DNA of 47,115 nucleotides from CAZCCC01 sp964535715 (GCA_964535715.1 CAZHUO010000009.1:1-47115); one strand, 5' to 3'; positions 25,687 through 33,375 are shown, numbered from the stretch's first letter. Numbers and translations are program-made. Notes: generated by a model not told the origin, from the sequence alone.

Positions 25687-27063
25687 ATGAAAAGGATGTT
25701 ATTGATTGTTGCTTTAATTATCTTCGGAATTACACCGGCAATGGCCAATGAAAGTGGAGAAAATGGCGCTTTCAGTTTGGCATTTTTGGAAATTGCAATA
25801 ATGTTGATTCTGGCAAGAATTGCCTCAAGTATTGCCGAAAAAATCGGCCAGCCGGAGGTTTTAGGAGAGTTACTAGTTGGCATCCTACTTGGGAATATTG
25901 GTCTGATCGGACTGCATTTTTTTGACGTAATAACAACAGATCAGAGCATTTCCTTTCTAAAAGAACTTGGCGTTGTGATTCTTTTGTTTCAAGTCGGATT
26001 AGAATCAAACGTCAAAGAAATGGCAAAAGTCGGAGTAAAAGCCACACTGGTCGCAATTATTGGCGTAGCAGTTCCTTTCTTTCTTGGAACATGGGTAGTT
26101 GGGCCTTGGCTTTTGCCGGGACTGCCACTTGGTACTTACTTGTTTTTGGGTGCTGCACTGACAGCCACTTCTGTCGGAATTACAGCACGGGTTTTCAAAG
26201 ATCTGAAAAAAACCGACAGTCAAGAGGCAAGAATTGTCCTAGGTGCTGCCGTAATAGATGACGTGCTTGGACTGATTGTGCTAGCTGTCGTTTCGGGAAT
26301 TGTAAGAAATGGAACAGCTAATTTTGCAAGCATCGGCTGGATTTCAGTAAAAGCAACATTGTTCTTGTTTGCTGCTATTACTCTTGGCCAATTAATGGCC
26401 AAGCAGCTAAACTATCTCTTTTCGAAAATTCACGATGGCCACGGCATGAAATTTACCGTAGCAATCTGCTTCTGCCTAGGATTTGCCTTCATATCTGAAC
26501 TGATTGGCTTAGCGCCGATCGTCGGCGCATTTGCCGCCGGATTAGTTTTGGATCCTGTTCATTTTAAACGTTTTCGCCGTCCTGATATTGTCCAACGGAT
26601 TGACGACTATATAAATGGAGAAGATGAAGAAAAAGAGAACGATTCAGCCTTTCGAGAAAAAATTACGCAATTGACTAAAACTCACACAGAAGAACACGTC
26701 GAAAGATTAATGCGGCCGCTTGGATACTTTCTAATTCCCCTGTTCTTTGTCATGACTGGCGTTGGAGTTAAACTATCGGTATTGTTTAATCCTTCAATTA
26801 TCATTACGGCTTTAGCTATAACCGTAGTTGCTTTTGCCGGAAAAATAGTTGCCGGGATTGCCGCCGGAAAAGGTGTAAACAAACTTATTGTCGGCATTGG
26901 GATGATTGCCCGAGGAGAAGTTGGCTTGATCTTTGTCATAAAAGGGCAAGATCTTGGTGTTGTTACGCCTGATGTTTATGCAATTATAGTTTGCGTTATT
27001 GTTTTCTCTACGCTCTTTACGCCAATTGCATTAAACTATATGCTAAAAAAACAAAAATCCTAA
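25687..27063 (+). CDS. CPA2-family Na+(cation)/H+ antiporter, NapA/KefB-like
   Basis: Membrane antiporter of 458 aa with about 12-13 segments and a leading hydrophobic stretch that could be a signal segment. It has IGQPEVLGELLVGILLGNIG, LFQVGLESNVKEM, ALTATSVGITARVF and GLAPIVGAFAAGLVLDP, the CPA2 signatures. AAVIDDVLGLIVL places Asp191-Asp192, the pair found in electrogenic Na+/H+ exchangers such as NapA. A hydrophilic insert at about 296-338 (DDYINGEDEEKEND) precedes the last helices. No TrkA-N/RCK domain, unlike Kef proteins. A perfect AGGAGG stands 7 bp before ATG 25687, unusual for this window. It would exchange H+ for Na+ (or K+) and so link the two predicted ATPases. Substrate is inferred. 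Confidence 0.9.
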   Translation: MKRMLLIVALIIFGITPAMANESGENGAFSLAFLEIAIMLILARIASSIAEKIGQPEVLGELLVGILLGNIGLIGLHFFDVITTDQSISFLKELGVVILLFQVGLESNVKEMAKVGVKATLVAIIGVAVPFFLGTWVVGPWLLPGLPLGTYLFLGAALTATSVGITARVFKDLKKTDSQEARIVLGAAVIDDVLGLIVLAVVSGIVRNGTANFASIGWISVKATLFLFAAITLGQLMAKQLNYLFSKIHDGHGMKFTVAICFCLGFAFISELIGLAPIVGAFAAGLVLDPVHFKRFRRPDIVQRIDDYINGEDEEKENDSAFREKITQLTKTHTEEHVERLMRPLGYFLIPLFFVMTGVGVKLSVLFNPSIIITALAITVVAFAGKIVAGIAAGKGVNKLIVGIGMIARGEVGLIFVIKGQDLGVVTPDVYAIIVCVIVFSTLFTPIALNYMLKKQKS

Positions 27064-27086
27064 ATTAGGATTTATCTCATCGATTC

Positions 27087-27116
27087 AACAACTCATTGAT
27101 TTGGGTTGTTTTTTTA
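27087..27116 (+). terminator. Terminator of the antiporter gene
   Basis: AACAACTCATTGATTTGGGTTGTT followed by TTTTT. It abuts repeat copy 2. A second small hairpin (AAATCCTAAATTAGGATTT) overlaps the stop codon region. Confidence 0.75.
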
Positions 27117-27525
27117 TTGGCGACGTAAGCCACGTCGATCTCGATCGACAGTGGCGTAGGGCGAGAGTCCAGCACCTATTTTACTCATCAATCATTTTCA
27201 TAATAAATTTTTTCTACAGTATAAAACAGATTATTTAATCTAAGCAGTAGTCAGTAAAATAGGTGCTGGACCGAGACGAGGAGCCATCAAAGGGTGTAAT
27301 ATCCCGTCCAGACTTTGCCGATGTTAAATTGACATTCCGATATTGACATCGGGAAACTTCGGGACTGCGGAAGAAGTGGGCGGAGCGCGTCGTCACCAAA
27401 GCGGCTTTAACGCATCGGCGACTTGTCCCGATTAATCCTTCACCTTTGGCGGAGTGAAAAATCAAGGATCCCGTCTTATTCATATTTAATTATGGAGCGG
27501 GACTCCGCGGTTAATACCCTTTATT
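27109..27525 (+). repeat. Structured dispersed repeat, copy 2 (long form)
   Basis: Shares the whole first part with copies 1 and 3, with the 19-bp stem arms at 27167-27185 and 27253-27271 (A-T at the covarying pair, 27171 and 27267). It also shares the GC-rich end (TCCGCGGTTAATACCCTTTATT). The middle is about 110-140 bp longer, with its own dyads such as CCGATGTTAA and TTGACATCGG and a second hairpin around GATCCCGTC. It lies just after the antiporter terminator. No ORF with protein-like sequence. Confidence 0.9.
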
Positions 27526-27535
27526 AAACAAAAAT

Positions 27536-27597
27536 GCGGCTGAAAGAGTGTTAGACCCCAAAACCATGTTAATGCTAGGGTGCACCTTTCAAGCCGC
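27536..27597. other. 62-nt hairpin
   Basis: GCGGCTGAAAG pairs with CTTTCAAGCCGC (one bulged base). On the minus strand a T-rich tract (ATTTTTGTTT) follows, so it may terminate minus-strand transcription. Its loop side contains GTTAATGCTAGG (27568-27579), the exact first 12 bases of the candidate small RNA at 27711-27776. Confidence 0.6.
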
Positions 27598-27710
27598 AAA
27601 TTTATGATATCAAAGGAAATGAAATATTTCAAGTTCCTAAAAAAAGAAACTAACATAAATAATCAATAAATTAAGCTTTCTTGATTTATTGATTTATTGA
27701 TTTTTTGAAA

Positions 27711-27776
27711 TAAAAGAAAACACCCCGTGTTTCCAGGGGTGTTTTCCGGTTCCTAGGATCAATTCCTAGCATTAAC
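27711..27776 (-). ncRNA. Candidate small RNA with own promoter and terminator
   Basis: A TTGACA-17-TAGTAT promoter predicts a start near 27776. The transcript would begin GUUAAUGCUAGG, contain a CUAGGAAUUGAUCCUAG hairpin (27752-27769) and end in a 10-bp terminator AAAACACCCC/GGGGTGTTTT (27717-27745) with T-run. About 66 nt, no ORF. It could instead be a leader attenuator, but no gene follows within 180 bp before the repeat. Confidence 0.5.
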
Positions 27777-27782
27777 AAAAGT

Positions 27783-27811
27783 ATACTAGCACATGTTATA
27801 AAATTTGTCAA
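27783..27811 (-). promoter_or_regulatory. Promoter of the candidate small RNA
   Basis: TTGACA (27806-27811), 17-nt spacer, TAGTAT (27783-27788), minus strand. Confidence 0.65.
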
Positions 27812-27855
27812 GCCTTTGTAGAGTTAACACTATTAAGTAACACTTTGTGGTATTT

Positions 27856-27966
27856 TTATGTGAAGTTAATTGGTGACATATATTCCAGACTTTGATGTGG
27901 CCTTTCAAAGTTGTAATGGATAAGCCATTCAGTCATCTTTTGATTGAAATGTCTGGTATTATCTGT
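27856..27966 (-). pseudogene. Remnant of an integrase-type (IS3/IS481-like) transposase
   Basis: The frame encodes MTDNTRHFNQKMTEWLIHYN then FERPHQSLEYMSPINFT and a stop at 27856-27858. This is the last part of the rve integrase core family (WLxxYNxxRPHQSLxYxxP), and nothing of the rest of the element is present. It joins the end of the ClpC-like ORF within a few bases. Confidence 0.85.
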
Positions 27967-28964
27967 CATATTGCCTTGTTTTCCAGCCACTCCTGCATCA
28001 CTTCTTGAACTTCTGCCACCCCAACCATCGGCCAGCCAACTTTCTCCTTTTCATTAACCGCATTAATTTTTGCATTTTCATCAATTTGCTCAATGCTTAC
28101 TTTTGAAGCCGCCTCATCCATAAGATCAATTGCTTTATCAGGAAAAGATTTATCTTTTATATGCTCGGCTGTCAAATGTACCGCCGTCAAAATCGCTTCA
28201 TCGGAAATATTAACTTTATGATATTGCTCATAGCGTCTTTTGATGCCGCGAAGAATTTCAATTGTTTCTTCTTTAGTAGGTTCGTCAATTAAAATCGGAT
28301 GAAACCTTCTGTCGAGCGTAACGTCTTTTTTAATAAATTCTTTGTATTCCTCAACGGTTGTCGCCCCGATTACCTGCAAATCTCCTCTGGCCAGTGCCGG
28401 CTTTAAAATATCATCAGCATCAATTGAGCCTTCGGCTCCGCCCGCTTCGGCCAAACTATGGATTTCATCAATAAATAAAATGATGCTTCGTTTAGCTGCT
28501 GTAATTTCATCGGCAATCTGCTTTAGGCGCTTTTCAAATTCACCACGGTATTTGGTGCCAGCGACAATTCCGGTTAGATCAAGAGCAAAAACTTTTTTTT
28601 CCTGAAGAATTTTCGGCACTTTTTTATCAATAATCGCCTGGGCCAATCCTTCGGCGATTGCCGTTTTGCCGACGCCTGATTTTCCAACTAAAACCGGATT
28701 ATTTTTTGTCCGCCTACATAAAACCTGAATTACCCGATCGATTTCCTCTTCGCGGCCGATTACCGGGTCAAGCTTGCCTTCAGCAGCCAAAGATGTTAAA
28801 TCTCTTGAATATTGGCTTAAAGTCGGCGTCAATCCCCGACTTTTATTCAGACTGGTAGGTAACAGCCCATTTTTTTTAGCTACAAAAAATAAAACCACTA
28901 ATGCGGTAGTGATAAAAAAAAGCAAATAATAAGAGGATTGACTTAAAGAAGGAATAGGTTGCAT
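27966..28964 (-). CDS. ClpC/ClpB-like AAA+ ATPase, truncated after domain 1
   Basis: The protein (332 aa) has an N-terminal membrane helix (about 9-28) in place of the usual Clp N domain, then a full first AAA+ module: GREEEIDRVIQVLCRRTKNNPVLVGKSGVGKTAIAEGLA (Walker A GKSGVGKT near 94), FALDLTGIVAGTKYRGEFEKRLK, SIILFIDEIHSLAEAGGAEG (Walker B) and the arginine region TLDRRFHPI. After DEAASKVSIEQ, the middle and the start of the link to module 2 (WPMVGVAEVQEVMQEW) can be seen, and then it stops after seven more codons. A full ClpC is about 800 aa. The stop falls in or beside the transposase remnant, so the second AAA+ module was probably lost by insertion or deletion. A functional one-module membrane protein is possible. 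Confidence 0.85.
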   Translation of the reverse strand: MQPIPSLSQSSYYLLFFITTALVVLFFVAKKNGLLPTSLNKSRGLTPTLSQYSRDLTSLAAEGKLDPVIGREEEIDRVIQVLCRRTKNNPVLVGKSGVGKTAIAEGLAQAIIDKKVPKILQEKKVFALDLTGIVAGTKYRGEFEKRLKQIADEITAAKRSIILFIDEIHSLAEAGGAEGSIDADDILKPALARGDLQVIGATTVEEYKEFIKKDVTLDRRFHPILIDEPTKEETIEILRGIKRRYEQYHKVNISDEAILTAVHLTAEHIKDKSFPDKAIDLMDEAASKVSIEQIDENAKINAVNEKEKVGWPMVGVAEVQEVMQEWLENKAI

Positions 28965-29055
28965 TTCTTTAATTAAAATAAAAAAAATTAGATTGATTTT
29001 TAATAATATTTCAGCTAAAATAATTATACCATAACTAATTAATTATTCCAATCTT

Positions 29056-30573
29056 GTGGCTACAATTAATAGCTTAATTAAAATTCTTCAAGAAGTTAAA
29101 GATAAGGGAAACGGGAAAAACCCAATTTTTCCTTATTTTCATAAAAAAAATTCTGATTATGATTTGGATTTAATCAGACTGGCTTATGATTATGCCGAAA
29201 AAGCCCATACTGGCCAGACCAGAAAATCGGGTGAAGCTTATATTACCCATCCTTTGGAAACTGCAATTACATTGGCAAAGATGGGTCTTGATCAAGCTTC
29301 GATAATTGCCGCCCTTCTCCATGATGTGCCGGAAGACACCAACTACAGTTTAGTTGATATTGAAAAAAACTTCGGATCGGAAATCGCCCAGCTGGTCGGC
29401 GGTATTACCAAATTAGGGGTAATCAAATATCGCGGAATGGAAAAATACGCGGAAAATTTACGCCGGATGTTCATTTCAATGGCTCAAGATATAAGAATTA
29501 TTCTGATAAAAATGGCTGACCGGCTACATAATCTTAAAACTTTGAATTCATTGCCGCCGGAAAAACAAAAACGCATTGCCCAGGAAAGCCTGGAAATCTA
29601 TGCACCGATTGCCAATCGGCTAGGCATGGGGCAAATTAAAGGCGAACTGGAAGATTTGGCTTTTCCTTATGTCTACCCGGAAAAATACGAATGGATGATG
29701 AAAGAAGTAATTCCAAAAATTGAAATCGAAATGGCTTACACCCAGAAAGTAATTAAGTTGGTTGAAAAAGAATTAACCGCCCAAAAAATAAAAATACTTT
29801 CAATCCACGGCCGAGCCAAAAGGCTTTATAGCCTTTATCAAAAACTTGAAAGGCCGCCATACAACGGCGACGTAAGCAAAATATATGATTTGGTGGCACT
29901 AAGAATTATTGTTGCAACCGTAGCTGAATGCTACCAGGTTTTGGGAATAATCCATCATTTTTGGAAGCCTCTGCCCAGCCGGATTAAAGATTATATTGCC
30001 CAGCCAAAACCAAACGGCTATCAGTCGCTTCATTCAACCGTTTTCTGTCTTGACGGAAAAATTGTTGAATTCCAAATACGAACTCAAAAAATGCATGAAC
30101 AGGCCGAATACGGCATTGCCGCCCATTGGCACTACAAAGAATCGGAAAAAACCCCGGCTAAGATTGAAGACAAAGGCTATACCTTGCCCAAAAAACTGAA
30201 ATGGATTGAGGAGCTTGTCAGCTGGCAGAAAGAAACTCACGATAATCAGCAATATCTGAAATCATTGGCTGTAGATTTTTTTCATAATAGGATTTTCGTT
30301 TTTACTCCAAAGGGAGATGTAATTGATTTGCCTGAAGACGCAACACCGGTTGATTTTGCCTACCATGTGCACACTTGGATTGGCGACCATTGCTCCGGCG
30401 CCAAAATTAACAATCAAATGGTAAGTTTAGACTATACTTTAAAAAACGGCGATGTGGTTGAAATTATCACTGAAAAAAACCGCAAGGGACCAAACGTCGA
30501 TTGGCTAAAATTTGTCAAAACCAGTGCCGCCAAAGACAAAATCCGCGCAGCGATTGGGAAAGAAAAGAAGTAG
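29056..30573 (+). CDS. RelA/SpoT homolog (long-form RSH lacking ACT region)
   Basis: Makes and/or breaks (p)ppGpp. The 505-aa protein has the HD hydrolase domain: AHTGQTRKSGEAYITHPLE and the metal motif LLHDVPEDT (His89, Asp90), plus ADRLHNLKTL. The synthetase domain follows with LPSRIKDYIAQPKPNGYQSLHSTVF and VEFQIRTQKMHEQAEYGIAAHW. Last comes a TGS domain at about 410-470 (FVFTPKGDVIDLPEDATPVDFAYHVHT). The helical, zinc-finger and ACT regions of 700-aa RSH enzymes are missing. The start is GTG 29056. Upstream it is divergent from the ClpC-like gene. Hydrolase residues look intact, so it may be bifunctional. Confidence 0.93.
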   Translation: MATINSLIKILQEVKDKGNGKNPIFPYFHKKNSDYDLDLIRLAYDYAEKAHTGQTRKSGEAYITHPLETAITLAKMGLDQASIIAALLHDVPEDTNYSLVDIEKNFGSEIAQLVGGITKLGVIKYRGMEKYAENLRRMFISMAQDIRIILIKMADRLHNLKTLNSLPPEKQKRIAQESLEIYAPIANRLGMGQIKGELEDLAFPYVYPEKYEWMMKEVIPKIEIEMAYTQKVIKLVEKELTAQKIKILSIHGRAKRLYSLYQKLERPPYNGDVSKIYDLVALRIIVATVAECYQVLGIIHHFWKPLPSRIKDYIAQPKPNGYQSLHSTVFCLDGKIVEFQIRTQKMHEQAEYGIAAHWHYKESEKTPAKIEDKGYTLPKKLKWIEELVSWQKETHDNQQYLKSLAVDFFHNRIFVFTPKGDVIDLPEDATPVDFAYHVHTWIGDHCSGAKINNQMVSLDYTLKNGDVVEIITEKNRKGPNVDWLKFVKTSAAKDKIRAAIGKEKK

Positions 30574-30620
30574 AAAAGTAAATTAAGTTTTAACCTCAAC
30601 TTGCTAACGTTAACAGAATC

Positions 30621-30766
30621 GCCTAGGGTTGAAACCCTAGGCTAAATAGTTAAAGCCCAATAAATTGGGCTCACTAGCAAAAAACTAATTAAGTGAGTTG
30701 ATAAAATCAGTCCCCTTTAGGGGACTTTGTTGTATTAGACCAGGGTTTTAACCCTGGGCTTTTTTT
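30621..30766 (+). repeat. Cluster of four REP-like hairpins
   Basis: GCCTAGGGTTGAAACCCTAGGC (30621-30642), AGCCCAATAAATTGGGCT (30654-30671), AGTCCCCTTTAGGGGACT (30709-30726) and CCAGGGTTTTAACCCTGG (30740-30757, followed by a T-run) are four near-perfect palindromes in 146 bp. This resembles REP/BIME elements mobilised by REP-associated transposases, though no such gene is in the window. The last hairpin can act as terminator of the RSH gene. Confidence 0.8.
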
Positions 30767-30782
30767 GACATATCAATCTGAA

Positions 30783-30799
30783 CCTCCGCCAGAGGCGGA
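30783..30799. repeat. CCGCCAGAGGCGG palindrome
   Basis: CCTCCGCCAGAGGCGGAT, one of several copies in this window (also 3941, 24144, 31875). The rest of 30767-30940 shows no gene. Confidence 0.75.
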
Positions 30800-30940
30800 T
30801 CATATACCAGTATATGGCTTTGGAAAGTTCAGGATAACAATGATATGCTTTTTAAAGAGCTGACAAACATGCAACAATAGTAATCGCCGCCTATTAACAA
30901 TTTAATTAACCAATATCCCTATCCCGGCCGTCTAACCAAA

Positions 30941-30970
30941 AAGCCGAGGCAATGCCCCGGCTTCTTATAT
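30941..30970 (-). terminator. Terminator of parAB
   Basis: Minus strand AAGCCGGGGCATTGCCTCGGCTT followed by TTTTGG. It lies just past the parB stop. Confidence 0.85.
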
Positions 30971-30986
30971 ATTAAAAAATCCTAAA

Positions 30987-31847
30987 TCAACAAATTTTTG
31001 TAATGATGTTATTCAGCTCTTCGCTGGAATAAAATTCAATCACAACCTGTCCGGACTCACCGATTTTTTTTATATTAACCTTGGTTCCCAAAACGGCCTG
31101 CAATTTTTCCTCCAAAGCCGCCAGATTGGGGTCTTTGGTTTTTCGAAGATGACTTTTAACAACCACTTTTTTAACCTGATTTTCGACCGCTCTCACCGTC
31201 AAATCATTTTTTAATATCTTGTTAAAAAATTCAAGCCGTTTTTCCGCCGGCAATCCGACAATCAGGCGAGCCGTACTGTAATTGATCTTTTCGGTAATCA
31301 AGGCTCTTTGAATTTCAGTCGGCAACGTCAATAGGCGCAAAGCGTTTGCTACAACGGAACGGGTCTTACCTACCCTTTTTGCCGCTTCTTCCTGGGTTAA
31401 ATTAAATTCATCAATCAGTCTTTGAAAGGCAACCGCTTCTTCTATCGGATTTAAGTCTTTTCGCTGAATATTTTCAACCAAAGCTAATTCCAATTTCTGC
31501 TGTTCCTTGACTTCGCGAATAATTGACGGAACGGTTTTCATTCCCAAAATTTGGGCTGCCCGAAACCTTCTTTCTCCGGCAATAATCTCATAACCATTAT
31601 CAGTACCCGTTAAAATCAAAGGCTGCAGTATACCGTGTTGTTTTATTGAATTGGTCAGATCTTCCAGACCCTCATGATCAAAATTGCTTCTGGGTTGATG
31701 TGGATTTGCTTTTATCTTATTTATTGGAATCTGGCTGATCATTTCTTCATTTCCGATTATATCCGGATTTTTGATGAAACTATTTTTATCATTTTTTTGG
31801 GGAATCAGCGAGCTTAAGCCTTTTCCCAAACCGGTTGTTTTTGGCAT
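30987..31847 (-). CDS. parB: Chromosome partitioning protein ParB
   Basis: Sequence-specific DNA-binding CTPase of the ParABS system. The 286-aa protein begins GLGKGLSSLIP, a motif contacting ParA in many ParB proteins. Then come PINKIKANPHQPRSNFD, the CTP-binding motif GERRFRAA near residue 97, the LVENIQRKDLNPIEEA helix and a helix-turn-helix (LTQEEAAKRVGKTRSVVANALRLL). The C-terminal dimerisation region is short. Normal length. It follows parA after 144 bp containing a composite palindrome. No parS-like 16-mer was noticed. Confidence 0.95.
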   Translation of the reverse strand: MPKTTGLGKGLSSLIPQKNDKNSFIKNPDIIGNEEMISQIPINKIKANPHQPRSNFDHEGLEDLTNSIKQHGILQPLILTGTDNGYEIIAGERRFRAAQILGMKTVPSIIREVKEQQKLELALVENIQRKDLNPIEEAVAFQRLIDEFNLTQEEAAKRVGKTRSVVANALRLLTLPTEIQRALITEKINYSTARLIVGLPAEKRLEFFNKILKNDLTVRAVENQVKKVVVKSHLRKTKDPNLAALEEKLQAVLGTKVNIKKIGESGQVVIEFYSSEELNNIITKIC

Positions 31848-31869
31848 AATATAAAATTTTAAATTTAGA

Positions 31870-31945
31870 ATTTTTCCGCCAGAGGCGCTTGTCCGCCTAT
31901 GGCGGGGATGTAGCTAAGATGCGCCTTTGGCGCAGATTTAATTTT
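31870..31945. repeat. CCGCCAGAGGCG composite palindrome between parB and parA
   Basis: TTCCGCCAGAGGCG, GTCCGCCTATGGCGG and GATGCGCCTTTGGCGCAGA are three GC-rich palindromic blocks. The last one is identical to the copy inside the F-ATPase operon at 24168-24186. It lies inside the parAB intergenic space, so it would be in the mRNA. Confidence 0.75.
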
Positions 31946-31991
31946 GAATATAAAAATATTAAAACATTATAAATTCACTCAAAATTATTTT

Positions 31992-32765
31992 TTAATAAAT
32001 AAAATTTTCCTGCTCAATTATTTCCCGCGCTAAATCTTCATAAGACTTGCCACCGGCAGAGCGAGGATCGTAAGATAAAATCGTCTGGCCGAAGCTTGGC
32101 GACTCAGTCAGCCTAACATTCCTTGGAATAATCGTATTAAACAGCCGATTGGGAAAATGCTGCCTTAATTCATTAAGAACTTGTCCGGAAATTTTATTCC
32201 GCTTGTCAAACAAAGTCACCACTGCACCTAAAATTCGCAGCTTAGGCTGCAAGCTGTCTTTTACCAGGTTAACCGTATTAAGCAGCTGGCCTAAACCCTC
32301 CAAAGCTAAATATTCAGCCTGAACTGGAATAATTACTTCATCAGAGGCTACTAAACCGTTAATTGTCAATAAATCAAGCGAAGGCGGGCAATCAATTAAA
32401 ATATAATCATAATCATTTTTTACTTCAAAAAGCCGATCCTTCAAGCGAAATTCGCGTCCATCCAAATTAACCAGCTCGACTCTAGCACCGGCCAAGTCGG
32501 GGGTTGCCGGAGCCAGCTTATAACCGACATGGCCGGTGCCACGCACAATCTGACGCATTGAAATATTATTAATTATTGAATGATAAACACTCAAATCAAC
32601 ATTTGGCAAATCAATTCCCAGGCCTGAAGTGGCATTAGCCTGTGGATCAATATCAACCAATAAAACAAACTTGCCCATCCAGGCAAGATAAGCTCCTAAA
32701 TTTATCGCTGTAGTGGTTTTACCGACTCCGCCCTTTTGGTTTACAATTGCAATTGTTCTTGACAT
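31992..32765 (-). CDS. parA: Chromosome partitioning ATPase ParA
   Basis: Walker-type ATPase that drives chromosome segregation. The 257-aa protein starts with the deviant Walker A of ParA/MinD proteins, NQKGGVGKTTTAINLG at residues 8-23, then VDIDPQANATSGLG, DYILIDCPPSLDLLTING and GAVVTLFDKRNKISGQVL. The deduced leader is extremely short: the -10 box is about 7 bp from the ATG at 32765, so the mRNA is probably leaderless. Next gene is parB. Confidence 0.97.
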   Translation of the reverse strand: MSRTIAIVNQKGGVGKTTTAINLGAYLAWMGKFVLLVDIDPQANATSGLGIDLPNVDLSVYHSIINNISMRQIVRGTGHVGYKLAPATPDLAGARVELVNLDGREFRLKDRLFEVKNDYDYILIDCPPSLDLLTINGLVASDEVIIPVQAEYLALEGLGQLLNTVNLVKDSLQPKLRILGAVVTLFDKRNKISGQVLNELRQHFPNRLFNTIIPRNVRLTESPSFGQTILSYDPRSAGGKSYEDLAREIIEQENFIY

Positions 32766-32771
32766 AACTTA

Positions 32772-32800
32772 ATTATAGTAAAAAAAAGCCTTTTTGACAA
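32772..32800 (-). promoter_or_regulatory. parAB promoter, leaderless configuration
   Basis: Minus strand TTGTCA (32795-32800), 17-nt spacer, TATAAT (32772-32777), then TAAGTT and the start codon. Initiation about 7 bp after the -10 falls on or next to ATG. Confidence 0.7.
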
Positions 32801-32832
32801 TCAAAAATCTTCTAAAACTTAATTTAATCGTT

Positions 32833-32885
32833 AACCTGCCTGCCGGCAGGAAAGCTGTTAAATGTTTCCGCCAAGAGCGGATCAA
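32833..32885. repeat. Palindromes upstream of parA
   Basis: CCTGCCTGCCGGCAGG (near 32835) and TCCGCCAAGAGCGGAT (near 32863) are GC palindromes of the same general type as the other CCGCC repeats. No gene is seen between parA and the ORF at 32990. Confidence 0.6.
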
Positions 32886-32989
32886 CATCTGGCTGAAACT
32901 GTCATATCATATTGCATTTACTTTAAAAATAATATAACCTTTCATTAATTGCTCTATAATCAAAACAGGTCAATATAAGGAAAGACAAA

Positions 32990-33340
32990 ATGACAGCTGA
33001 AGAAATGATTAATTTATTTGAGTTGCAACTTAAAAAATCCGCCAAATTTGTCAATAACTTAAGGAAAAAACCTGATTCTTACGCTGTTGATTACGCCATT
33101 GGAATGTTTAAAAAATATCTAACCGGTGATGACGAATTGCGCCAGAGACAAAATTTGGTTTACGGACCACAATTGCATGAAGCAATATGCAAGATTATAG
33201 AAGCATTAACGAAAAAAAGACAAAAAAACAGACAAAGAAAATTTGAGCACAACTTTGGCTTACTGGCGTTTGTCATCGGACCACGTCGCTTTGAATTAAT
33301 CGCATCTGCAGTAACTCCGTGCGGTTGCCTTTCCGACTAA
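32990..33340 (+). CDS. Hypothetical soluble protein, 116 aa
   Basis: ATG 32990 has AAGGAAAG upstream. The protein is helical and Lys/Arg-rich (LFELQLKKSAKFVNNLRKKP; then EALTKKRQKNRQRKFEHNFG) with a hydrophobic, Cys-containing end (TPCGCLSD). No domain recognised. It is a single gene between parA and the tRNA block, with a terminator 8 bp after its stop. Presence of a ribosome site and terminator supports it as real. Confidence 0.65.
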   Translation: MTAEEMINLFELQLKKSAKFVNNLRKKPDSYAVDYAIGMFKKYLTGDDELRQRQNLVYGPQLHEAICKIIEALTKKRQKNRQRKFEHNFGLLAFVIGPRRFELIASAVTPCGCLSD

Positions 33341-33347
33341 ACCATCA

Positions 33348-33375
33348 CTGAGCTAATCCAAGTTCAGGTTTTTTT
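33348..33375 (+). terminator. Terminator of the 116-aa gene
   Basis: CTGAGCT (33348-33354) pairs with AGTTCAG (33361-33367), followed by GTTTTTTT. One G-U pair. Confidence 0.7.

Noticed and set aside
27536..27597. Integron attC-like site (GTTAGAC present)
   Set aside because: Only one of the two required core boxes is seen and there is no integrase or cassette array.
27536..27776. 6S RNA closed by the 12-bp pairing
   Set aside because: An internal strong terminator and no central bubble typical of 6S RNA.
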